Assembly: GCA_903938955.1 (NCBI GenBank)
Contig: CAJAFJ010000238.1
Location: forward strand, 1-5,009
Source of the DNA: an uncultured beta proteobacterium
GTDB lineage: Bacteria > Pseudomonadota > Gammaproteobacteria > Burkholderiales > Burkholderiaceae
Direction of reading: 5' to 3'
Length of the DNA stretch: 5,009 nucleotides
The notes below the pieces were generated by a model that was not told the DNA's origin, did not search any database, and was given only the letters and a program-made list of their open reading frames with translations. The position numbers and the translations under genes were made by a program. Positions 1 through 5,009 of this stretch are shown here, piece by piece (the first letter of the stretch is position 1; the number at the start of each line of letters is the position of its first letter).

Positions 1-59
1 CAGCGCTGCAGCCGCATGAACAGCAACTGGTTGATGCCTTGCGCCTGGCTTTGGCATGA
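1..59 (+). CDS. C-terminal end of an upstream gene (partial, product unknown)
   Basis: Reading from base 3, the sequence is open for 18 codons (ALQPHEQQLVDALRLALA) and ends at TGA 57-59. The peptide is helix-like and rich in Ala and Leu. The next gene begins at the very next base, which is typical of a translationally coupled operon and supports this being a real gene end. Since the next gene is an AbiEii-type nucleotidyltransferase, the natural guess is an AbiEi-like antitoxin or regulator, or a small conserved hypothetical protein. The 18 residues are too few to assign a family, so no function is claimed. Confidence 0.55.
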   Translation, partial: ALQPHEQQLVDALRLALA

Positions 60-767
60 GTGCCCACCATGTTTGAACGACCACACCACCAGCGGATTGC
101 CCAGGTCCTTTGCGCGCTGAATGCCCCGCTGCTCCGTGAAAACCACTGCCTGTTTGGCGGGGGAACGGCCATCGCGCTGCGCTATGGCGAATACCGCGAG
201 TCGGTTGACATTGACTTTTTGGTGTCTGACCTTGCCAGCTACAGCAACCTGCGCCAGTTGCTGACCAACCCAGGTGGCATTACCGGCATTGTTCATGCCC
301 AGGCAACACCGCTGGAGCAAGTCAAAGAGGTGCGGGCCGACCAATACGGTATTCGCACCACGCTGCGTGTGGACGGCCAGCCCATCAAGTTCGAAATTGT
401 TCTGGAGGGCCGCATCCAACTGGCGGCGCCGACGGTGAATGACGAAGTTTGCGGTGTCGCCACGTTGAGCCTCCTGGACATGGCCACCAGCAAGCTGCTG
501 GCCAATTCAGACCGGTGGGGCGACGACGGCGTGTTCAACCGCGACGTGATTGACCTGGCCATGATGAAGCCGTCACTGGCACTGCTGCGCCAGGCACTGC
601 TGAAAGCGCACGGCGCCTATGGCGATGCCATTCGTCAGGATCTGGACAAGGCCCTCTTGCGGCTGCAAACCCGCCAGGGCTGGCTGGAGCGCTGCATGCA
701 AGCCATGGCCATGGTGGAACCTAAAGCTGTGGTGTGGCAACGGCTGCGTGCGCTGCGCAGGAGTTGA
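60..767 (+). CDS. Nucleotidyl transferase AbiEii/AbiGii toxin family protein
   Basis: A 235-aa soluble protein of the DNA polymerase beta-like nucleotidyltransferase fold. Residues 33-36 (GGGT) followed by D50-x-D52 (SVDIDF) form the G-G...DxD nucleotide- and metal-binding motif. E112 in IKFEIV is a plausible third acidic residue. K145 (SKLLANSDR) and R161-D162-x-x-D165 (RDVIDL) match the downstream K...RDxxD pattern of AbiEii proteins. Known family members are the toxin half of type IV toxin-antitoxin/abortive infection systems (AbiE), and some members of the fold modify tRNA with nucleotides. The GTG start at 60 touches the upstream stop. ATG at 69 is an equally possible start (232 aa), and neither has a strong ribosome binding site. 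All core motifs appear intact, so the enzyme is probably active. The substrate, and whether the upstream gene is a cognate antitoxin, cannot be told from this window. No signal peptide or membrane segment is seen. Confidence 0.85.
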   Translation: MPTMFERPHHQRIAQVLCALNAPLLRENHCLFGGGTAIALRYGEYRESVDIDFLVSDLASYSNLRQLLTNPGGITGIVHAQATPLEQVKEVRADQYGIRTTLRVDGQPIKFEIVLEGRIQLAAPTVNDEVCGVATLSLLDMATSKLLANSDRWGDDGVFNRDVIDLAMMKPSLALLRQALLKAHGAYGDAIRQDLDKALLRLQTRQGWLERCMQAMAMVEPKAVVWQRLRALRRS

Positions 768-777
768 TCTAAAAAAG

Positions 778-827
778 ATGAAATAGGCCTCTAGCGCATG
801 TATCTATTGAGAAAATAGCTATTAATT
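778..827. repeat. Probable dispersed intergenic repeat of Comamonadaceae type
   Basis: An AT-rich segment just after the AbiEii-like gene carries AAATAGGCCTCTAGCGC (781-797) and, about 16 bases later, the perfect 10-bp palindrome AATAGCTATT (814-823). The two ends are loosely inverted (AAATAG on the left, CTATTA on the right). I recall very similar 'ATAGGCCTCTAGCGC ... ATAGCTATT' sequences as frequent intergenic repeats in Rhodoferax, Polaromonas and Acidovorax genomes. That is recollection, not a search result. Only one copy lies in this window, so repetition cannot be shown here. Such elements probably fold as imperfect hairpins in RNA. No T-run follows, so it is not a clear intrinsic terminator. 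Confidence 0.5.
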
Positions 828-910
828 ACATAGCGAAAACTTACACAAGTGCGGCACCGCTCAATGGGTAGAACGTCCATTCATCGCCAATGAATTCACC
901 GGCAATGCGC

Positions 911-938
911 TCGATTCGCCGTCCCTGGAAGTCATAAT
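911..938 (+). promoter_or_regulatory. Weak sigma-70-like promoter candidate for the hydrolase gene
   Basis: CATAAT at 933-938 matches the -10 consensus at 5 of 6 positions. With a 16-bp spacer, TCGATT at 911-916 matches the -35 at only 3 of 6. TATAAA at 947-952 is an alternative -10 but has no recognisable -35 at normal spacing. A small dyad lies upstream (ATTCAT 879-884 / ATGAAT 890-895, 5-base loop), overlapping the palindrome TGAATTCA (891-898), and could be an operator. No regulator is known. Some promoter is expected in this 204-bp gap, but its exact place is uncertain. Confidence 0.25.
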
Positions 939-960
939 TGCCTCCGTATAAACATCAAAC

Positions 961-965
961 AGGAG
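961..965 (+). promoter_or_regulatory. Strong Shine-Dalgarno of the hydrolase gene
   Basis: AGGAG sits 6 bases before ATG 972, an ideal spacing, which fixes the start of the dienelactone-hydrolase-family gene. It is the best ribosome binding site in the window. Confidence 0.85.
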
Positions 966-971
966 ATAAAA

Positions 972-1664
972 ATGGGAACGATTGTCAGCTTTCAGCGTCC
1001 GGACGGAAAATCGGTTCAGGGCTATCTGGCCGAACCTGCGCAGCCTTCAAACGCACCGGCCATTGTGGTCATTCAAGAGTGGTGGGGGCTCAACGACCAG
1101 ATTCGCGGTGTCGCTGACCGGCTGGCCTTGGCCGGCTACCAGGCGCTGGTGCCGGACTTGTACCGCGGCAAGTCAACTGTGGAAGCCGAAGAGGCGAGCC
1201 ACCTGATGACAGGTCTTGATTTCGCAGATGCCGCATCACAAGACATTCGTGGCGCCGTGCAGTACCTGAAGACCCGTGCGCCCAAGGTCGGCGTCACTGG
1301 ATTTTGCATGGGTGGCGCGCTCGCCATTCTGGCCCTGACCCAGTCGCCCGAGATCGATGCCGGCGTGGCCTGGTACGGCTGTCCACCCCTTGAGTACATC
1401 GACGCCAGCAAGATCCGCGCACCTCTGCAAGCCCATTGGGCCACGCAGGATCAGTTTTTTGCCATTGAGACCATCGATTTGCTGGAAGAAAAGCTTCGCG
1501 CGGCGGGCGTCAATTTTGATTTTCACCGCTACCTGGCACAGCATGCGTTTGCGAACGAGACGGCCGTTGGACCCAGGCGCTTACCGGCCACGCAGTTTGA
1601 TGCCGTGTGGGCTCAGCAGGCTTGGGACCGAACCTTGCGCTTTTTCGGCCACCATCTGGGCTGA
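972..1664 (+). CDS. Dienelactone hydrolase family protein (alpha/beta hydrolase)
   Basis: A 230-aa cytoplasmic alpha/beta hydrolase, the usual length for the family and with no signal peptide. The Cys-Asp-His triad is visible: C112 in the nucleophile elbow GFCMGG (110-115), D160 in HWATQDQF, and H191 in QHAFAN. E36 in IQEWWGLN matches the conserved Glu that controls the nucleophilic Cys in classical dienelactone hydrolase. The C-terminus (AWDRTLRFF) is typical of the family, so the stop at 1664 looks authentic. Classical enzymes open 4-carboxymethylenebutenolide in chlorocatechol degradation. Here the position four residues after the catalytic His, Arg in the Pseudomonas enzyme (Arg206), is Asn (N195), and I see no equivalent of its Arg81. 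There are no ring-cleavage genes nearby. A general hydrolase of unknown ester or lactone substrate is therefore more likely than a true dienelactone hydrolase. The last 84 bp overlap the convergent kinase gene. Confidence 0.92.
   Translation: MGTIVSFQRPDGKSVQGYLAEPAQPSNAPAIVVIQEWWGLNDQIRGVADRLALAGYQALVPDLYRGKSTVEAEEASHLMTGLDFADAASQDIRGAVQYLKTRAPKVGVTGFCMGGALAILALTQSPEIDAGVAWYGCPPLEYIDASKIRAPLQAHWATQDQFFAIETIDLLEEKLRAAGVNFDFHRYLAQHAFANETAVGPRRLPATQFDAVWAQQAWDRTLRFFGHHLG
1581..1664. other. 84-bp tail-to-tail overlap of convergent coding sequences
   Basis: The kinase reads to TAA at 1583-1581, while the hydrolase on the opposite strand reads to TGA 1662-1664. Both frames are open throughout. 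The hydrolase part is family-typical. The kinase part (residues 733-759, low complexity and positively charged at the end) looks like an extension beyond its last helical domain. Neither gene has an intrinsic terminator in or near the overlap: no GC-rich hairpin with a T-run is seen on either strand. Confidence 0.85.
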
Positions 1665-3860
1665 CGCAATTTGGCGCAAACGCGCCAGCACCGGCTCAAA
1701 GCGCATGTGCTGCAGTGAGTCACTCAAGACGGCAATCTCATCTTCCAGGTGGGTGCCGTTCACCAGGGTCTGAAGGGCCTCAAAACGACCGATGGCATCG
1801 AATTTATTGCTCTCCAGCAAAGGTGTCAGTTCGACGACCAACGCCGTAAACGCCTCGCCATCCAAGGGTTTGTGTGCCACGCGTGCCGGTTCTGGCGTTG
1901 GGGCCACTGCGGGAAGCCACGTGGCCAGCGACAACTTGAGGGCCTCAAGGGCAATCGGTTTGGTCAGAAAATCATCCATGCCCACGGCCAGACAGTGCTG
2001 GCGGTCTTCTTCAAAGGCATTGGCGGTCAGGGCGATGATGGGCAGGCGTGAACGTTGGGTGGCGGTTTCCCACTGTCTGATTTTCTCGGTGGCGCTGTAG
2101 CCATCCATCACGGGCATTTGCAAGTCCATGAGGATCAGATCGGGGGCCACTTGCCCGATGGCCTCAACGGCCTGCTGGCCGTCATAGACCAGTGTCACCA
2201 TCAGCCCGAGTTGCTTCAGCAGCGATTCAATCACCATGCAATTGACCAGGTTGTCCTCTGCCACCAGCACGTGACCCGACAGCCGGGTGGCCGCACCAGG
2301 GCCACTGGCCTCTATCGGGGCCCGTTTTGCCTCAGGACTGACATGCGGCGCCTCCTCATGATCGACGCGTACCCGAAACCAGAACCGTGAACCCTGGCCG
2401 GGCTCACTGTCCACACCGACCTCGCCCCCCATGGCTTTGGCCAGATGACGAACAATCGACAGGCCCAGTCCCGAGCCACCAAACTCGCGGGTGGTCGAAC
2501 TGTCGGCCTGCGAGAAGGGTTTGAAGAGCAGCTCAAGCTTGCCGGCGGCAATGCCAATGCCGGTGTCGCTCACCACAAATTCAAGCAGACTGGTTTTGTC
2601 CGTGCGTTCAAGCTCTTTGGCGTCGAGGCGCACCTGACCGGCACGGGTGAACTTGATGGCATTGCCGACCAGATTCGACAGCATTTGACGCATGCGGTGC
2701 GCATCGGCCACATAACGCGGGTCGGTCTGACCTTGCCACTGGCAGACCAATTGCAAGCCTTTGGCCTGGGCCGCACCGGCAAACAAGTTGCAGGTGTCCT
2801 GGATCAGCGCGGCGGGATCAAAGACGATGCGCTCCAGCTGGAACTTGCCCGCTTCGATTTTGGATAAATCCAGAATGTCGTTGAGCAGGGACAGCAGGGT
2901 TTGGCCGCTCGACAGAATGGTGCGGGCGTAACCATTGCGTTCACTGGTCTGCACATCGGGCATCAACAGCAGTTGCGCCATGCCCAGAATGCCATTCATC
3001 GGGGTGCGAATTTCATGGCTCATGGTGGCCAGGAAACGACTCTTTGAGCGTGACGCATCCAACGCCGCGTCGGTGGCCGCGACCAGGTCGGTGATGTCAA
3101 TGCGGAAACCCACGGTGTGGCCGTCGGCCATTTTGCGTTCGATCGCGCGCATCACCCGGCCATTATTCGCCCGTTGAATGCGGGTCTGGTTGCCTGAGCG
3201 GAAAGCCACCAGCCGCTCCTGGACCCATTCCTCGACGTTGCCGATGGACTCACGGTAAAAACCAATTTCCGCACCGGCGCGGATGATGTCTTCAAACCGG
3301 GTGCCGGGCACGATCACATGCTCCAGGTGGGGGTAGAGCTTTCGGTATTTTTCGTTGCAAAAAACCAGGCACTCTTCGGCGTCGTAGATCACAAAGGCTT
3401 CATCAATGGCCTCAATCGACTCCAGCAGCAGTTGCATGTTGCGCCGCGCCTCCAGTTCGGTCTGGCGCTGCTCGGTGATGCGTGCCGTGATGTCATAAAA
3501 ATCAACGACCACCTGGGTCAATTGACCCTGCGCGTTATGTTGAGGAAATGCGCTGACCAGCAGCCAGACCGTCTGCTTGTGCACGCTGGCATTCACGCCC
3601 AACACCAGGCCCTTGATGGCCTGACCACTGGCGATGACGCGATTGACCGGGTAATCAGACACCGGCACGGCGCAACCGGCTTCATCCACAAACTGCCAGG
3701 CGGCGTCCATGGCGGTTTTGCCACGCATTTGGTCTTCCGACAAACCCAGCAATTCAGCCGCGCGCGGATTGCTGAACACAATCTGCGTATCGGGTCCATG
3801 CACAACGACGCCCGTTTGCAGCTTGTTCAGAATGTCGAAATACAGGTTGTGGGAGTCCAT
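1581..3860 (-). CDS. Soluble PAS hybrid sensor histidine kinase/response regulator
   Basis: A 759-aa hybrid kinase. Domains in order: PAS about 8-127 (starting [14 protein letters not shown], ending DFYDIT); second PAS about 145-258 (FVIYD...[12 protein letters not shown]_7-like, ending GFRIDITD); HisKA about 273-340 with phospho-acceptor H282 in [11 protein letters not shown]; HATPase about 385-500 with N-box N396/N400 ([11 protein letters not shown]), G1 D432TGIG, F-box LFKPFSQ and G2 GGSGLGLSI (461-469); REC about 529-650 with E535/D536, phospho-acceptor D579 ([13 protein letters not shown]), T612 and K634. All catalytic motifs are intact. There is no membrane segment, so the signal is probably cytoplasmic. 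Residues about 665-732 are helical and HPt-like but lack the HxxKG phospho-His motif. ATG 3860 is favoured because PAS1 begins right after it and an in-frame TGA lies five codons upstream; no good Shine-Dalgarno precedes it. The final 27 or so residues are antisense to the hydrolase gene. The output partner is not in this window. Confidence 0.95.
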   Translation of the reverse strand: MDSHNLYFDILNKLQTGVVVHGPDTQIVFSNPRAAELLGLSEDQMRGKTAMDAAWQFVDEAGCAVPVSDYPVNRVIASGQAIKGLVLGVNASVHKQTVWLLVSAFPQHNAQGQLTQVVVDFYDITARITEQRQTELEARRNMQLLLESIEAIDEAFVIYDAEECLVFCNEKYRKLYPHLEHVIVPGTRFEDIIRAGAEIGFYRESIGNVEEWVQERLVAFRSGNQTRIQRANNGRVMRAIERKMADGHTVGFRIDITDLVAATDAALDASRSKSRFLATMSHEIRTPMNGILGMAQLLLMPDVQTSERNGYARTILSSGQTLLSLLNDILDLSKIEAGKFQLERIVFDPAALIQDTCNLFAGAAQAKGLQLVCQWQGQTDPRYVADAHRMRQMLSNLVGNAIKFTRAGQVRLDAKELERTDKTSLLEFVVSDTGIGIAAGKLELLFKPFSQADSSTTREFGGSGLGLSIVRHLAKAMGGEVGVDSEPGQGSRFWFRVRVDHEEAPHVSPEAKRAPIEASGPGAATRLSGHVLVAEDNLVNCMVIESLLKQLGLMVTLVYDGQQAVEAIGQVAPDLILMDLQMPVMDGYSATEKIRQWETATQRSRLPIIALTANAFEEDRQHCLAVGMDDFLTKPIALEALKLSLATWLPAVAPTPEPARVAHKPLDGEAFTALVVELTPLLESNKFDAIGRFEALQTLVNGTHLEDEIAVLSDSLQHMRFEPVLARLRQIASAQMVAEKAQGSVPSLLSPHGIKLRGR

Positions 3861-3973
3861 GAAATACAGGCTTCAATTTGGGCAGCCGTAAAAGAGGCAC
3901 GAATGCTGGCTAAATGGATAGAACTGTAATTGCAAATGGCCTTGAGGCGCTTACCGATGGGTGACGAGTGCAT
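3827..3973 (-). CDS. Possible 48-codon leader ORF ahead of the kinase (speculative)
   Basis: On the minus strand, ATG 3973-3971 opens a 48-codon frame that begins MHSSPIGKRLKAI and stops at TGA 3829-3827. It overlaps the first 34 bases of the kinase in another frame. A stretch reading GAGGTGAGGG ends 6 bases before the ATG and includes GAGGTGA, a 7-base match to the anti-Shine-Dalgarno complement. The kinase ATG itself has no such site, so translation of this ORF could feed ribosomes to the kinase by termination and reinitiation. Against it: the peptide resembles no family I know, and a 48-codon ORF can occur by chance. Only conservation or ribosome profiling would decide. Confidence 0.2.
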   Translation of the reverse strand: MHSSPIGKRLKAICNYSSIHLASIRASFTAAQIEACISWTPTTCISTF

Positions 3974-4029
3974 TTTTTGCCCTCACCTCACCCCTCATGA
4001 ACTTGCCATCGGTTGCGGAATGCGCACTC
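3953..4029 (-). promoter_or_regulatory. Intertwined inverted repeats in the DUF2322-kinase gap
   Basis: In minus-strand order the gap holds GAGTGC (4029-4024), ACCGATGG (4013-4006), GCACTC (3971-3966) and CCATCGGT (3960-3953). The first pairs with the third; adding ATT/AAT around a 2-base bulge extends this to 9 bp. The second pairs with the fourth, 8 bp perfect. The arms alternate instead of nesting, so the RNA could form a pseudoknot or two competing hairpins. The middle loop carries the G-rich GGGGTGAGGTGAGGG stretch. The first arm begins 2 bases after the DUF2322 stop codon. There is no terminal U-run, so it is not a simple terminator. A regulatory role is inference, and an 8-bp dyad in a gap this size is not very improbable by chance. 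Confidence 0.3.
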
Positions 4030-4031
4030 AA

Positions 4032-4346
4032 TCAGCGACTTATCTGCGCCACAGAGAAACCATCACCCGACGCGATGACCGCCACTAAGCGGTCGATATT
4101 GGGGTGACTACCCGCATGGGCGCGCGCACTGACCGTGTGCTCGGCAAAGATATCCAACCCCTCCTGCGCCGCTGCAACGTTGATACTGCCGTGCCTGGCG
4201 GCCAGCGCGGCGTAAACCGCCAGTGCGCCAGATTGACCGGGTTTGTTCTCGATGGTGGCCACCACCTGGCCCGCTGTATTGAGTAGTTGCAGCGCGGCCA
4301 GATGGCCCACGGCCGGGAGTTGCTTGAGGTTGTCGGCGAAGGCCAT
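4032..4346 (-). CDS. DUF2322 family protein
   Basis: A 104-aa soluble protein that I recognise as DUF2322, a small betaproteobacterial family of about this length. It has a characteristic start (MAFADNLKQLP...HLAALQLL), a central IENKPGQSGALAVYAALA segment, and a HPNIDRLVAVI segment near the C-terminus. The family's biochemical function is unknown to me. There is no signal peptide, membrane segment or Cys/His metal cluster. The ATG at 4346 is well supported by a Shine-Dalgarno 7 bases upstream. The hybrid kinase follows 171 bp downstream on the same strand, so a shared transcript is possible, though the wide gap allows a separate promoter. A methyltransferase gene diverges from it 96 bp upstream. 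Confidence 0.8.
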   Translation of the reverse strand: MAFADNLKQLPAVGHLAALQLLNTAGQVVATIENKPGQSGALAVYAALAARHGSINVAAAQEGLDIFAEHTVSARAHAGSHPNIDRLVAVIASGDGFSVAQISR

Positions 4347-4442
4347 GGTGTGATCCTTGAAAACGGGCGTAGCCCAAAAAGTGCGCTATTGTGCTGCAGT
4401 CACGCAAATTCCACCTCCCCATTCACCCGGACTCAGTACACC
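4347..4442. other. Divergent intergenic region with a small hairpin
   Basis: These 96 bp separate the DUF2322 start (-) from the methyltransferase start (+) and should contain both promoters. I cannot name convincing -35/-10 pairs on either strand; CACAAT on the minus strand (4395-4390) is a 4-of-6 -10 without a good -35. A short perfect hairpin, GGGC-GTA-GCCC, lies at 4365-4375, just upstream of the DUF2322 Shine-Dalgarno, and would sit in that gene's 5' leader. Its 4-bp stem is too short for a terminator. Confidence 0.4.
4354..4358 (-). promoter_or_regulatory. Shine-Dalgarno of the DUF2322 gene
   Basis: AAGGA on the minus strand lies 7 bases before ATG 4346-4344, a good match and spacing that fixes this start. 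Confidence 0.75.
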
Positions 4443-5009
4443 ATGCAAGCCCTGCTCAACGCCATCGCCACGATGGACCTGCCCCACGATGCCCAACGCC
4501 TATTCCACGGCCGGGGCGGTCTGTACCCCGGCTGCGAACACTGGGTGCTGGATGCCTACCCGCCGGTGTTGGTGCTGACCAGTTTTCAGCCGGTCACTGA
4601 GGATGAACTGCAAACCGTCCACGCAGCTTTGTCTGAACGCTGGACGCAACTGGGTTCTGAGCAGCCGCTCAATTGGGTGTTCCAGTGCCGACATGAAGGC
4701 AAAACCGACACGCGGCTGATGGCGGGCAGCGTGCCCGAGCCGCATGTGGTGACGGAGAACGGGTCGCGCTACCGGGTGCATGTGGACAAGGGGCAGAACC
4801 ACGGACTGTTTCTCGACATGGCGCAAGGTCGGCGCTGGGTGCGCGAGAACGTGGCCACACGCCCGCGCTTCAAGGTGCTCAACCTGTTTGCGTACACCTG
4901 CGCCTTCTCCGTGGTCGCACTGCAGGCGGGGGCCAAACACGTGGTCAACGTGGACATGAGCCAGGGCGCCCTGGCGACGGGGCAGCAAAATCACCAACTC
5001 AATGGCATC
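4443..5009 (+). CDS. Class I SAM-dependent methyltransferase, RlmI/YccW-like (partial, 3' end outside window)
   Basis: The frame is open for 189 codons to the window edge. The N-terminal part (MQALLNAIATMDLPHDAQRLFHGRGGLYPGC... without its PUA-like details) carries FHGRGGLYPGCEHWVLD (21-37). A family-typical KGQNHGLFLDMAQGRRWVRE stretch (116-135) leads into the Rossmann fold. SAM motif I is at 145-157 (VLNLFAYTCAFSV), and acidic D171 after the second strand (VVNVDMS) is positioned to bind the SAM ribose. Relatives in the Methyltrans_SAM group methylate 23S rRNA cytosines (RlmI, RlmK/L), so an RNA methyltransferase is the best guess, but the specific target is unknown. The catalytic C-terminal part is missing here. 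ATG 4443 is chosen because homologous sequence begins soon after; no strong Shine-Dalgarno precedes it, and an in-frame TTG at 4389 is a weaker alternative. Motif I has Cys153 where Gly is usual (AYTGAFS). Confidence 0.88.
   Translation, partial: MQALLNAIATMDLPHDAQRLFHGRGGLYPGCEHWVLDAYPPVLVLTSFQPVTEDELQTVHAALSERWTQLGSEQPLNWVFQCRHEGKTDTRLMAGSVPEPHVVTENGSRYRVHVDKGQNHGLFLDMAQGRRWVRENVATRPRFKVLNLFAYTCAFSVVALQAGAKHVVNVDMSQGALATGQQNHQLNGI

Noticed and set aside
766..780. GATCT-A-run-AGATG dyad after the AbiEii-like gene as an intrinsic terminator
   Set aside because: The stem is AT-rich and only 4 bp, with no following T-run.
2445..2867. 140-codon + strand ORF inside the kinase ATPase region
   Set aside because: It lies antisense to intact N, G1, F and G2 boxes, and its product has no family resemblance.
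3318..3929. 203-codon + strand ORF antisense to the kinase N-terminus
   Set aside because: It lies opposite well-conserved PAS domains, its product has no recognisable domain, and it is a by-product of high-GC codon use.
3907..3935. TTGCAA (minus strand 3935-3930) as a -35 of a kinase promoter
   Set aside because: At normal spacing the -10 would be TAGCCA or similar, matching the consensus at only 2 of 6 positions.
3979..3999. CCTCACC-type direct repeats as a CRISPR or tandem array
   Set aside because: There are only two imperfect units of 5-6 bp with no spacers; better read as a G-rich Shine-Dalgarno-like stretch on the minus strand.
4365..4375. GGGC-GTA-GCCC hairpin followed by AAAAA as a terminator
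   Set aside because: The stem is only 4 bp, no T-run follows on either strand at the right place, and it lies in a divergent promoter region where no gene ends.
4500..4997. 165-codon - strand ORF opposite the methyltransferase
   Set aside because: It is histidine-rich and arginine-rich without domain features, lies fully antisense to clear methyltransferase motifs, and has no ribosome binding site.

Overview
The base composition (moderately high GC), the codon use and the protein families suggest a betaproteobacterium, most likely Burkholderiales/Comamonadaceae (Rhodoferax- or Polaromonas-like). Support comes from the DUF2322 protein, the type of soluble PAS hybrid kinase, and an intergenic repeat resembling one I recall as common in that family. 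The genus is inference.

Layout, left to right. The window opens with the last 18 codons of a + strand gene. An AbiEii/AbiGii-type nucleotidyltransferase (60-767, +) directly abuts it, so the two may form a toxin-antitoxin-like pair, but the partner is almost wholly outside the window. A 204-bp spacer follows, holding a probable dispersed repeat, a small dyad, a weak promoter candidate and a strong ribosome binding site. Next is a dienelactone-hydrolase-family alpha/beta hydrolase (972-1664, +). Its 3' end overlaps by 84 bp the 3' end of a convergent 759-aa soluble hybrid histidine kinase/response regulator (1581-3860, -; PAS-PAS-HisKA-HATPase-REC-helical tail). Upstream of the kinase on the same strand is a DUF2322 protein (4032-4346, -). 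The last gene is a divergent class I SAM-dependent methyltransferase (4443 to the window edge, +), truncated by the window.

How the genes may work together. Most look like ordinary chromosomal genes with unrelated jobs. The DUF2322 gene and the kinase are co-directional, 171 bp apart, and could share a transcript. That gap is the least explained part of the window. It holds two intertwined inverted repeats, a G-rich Shine-Dalgarno-like stretch and a possible 48-codon ORF running into the kinase start, while the kinase itself has no evident ribosome binding site. The convergent overlap of kinase and hydrolase leaves no room for an intergenic terminator.

I see no CRISPR array, tRNA, rRNA, insertion sequence or clear prophage. 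Nothing here convincingly amounts to a new multi-gene system. The candidates for a second look are the kinase leader region, the convergent overlap, the hydrolase's unusual substrate-site residues and the possible AbiE-type pair cut by the left edge.
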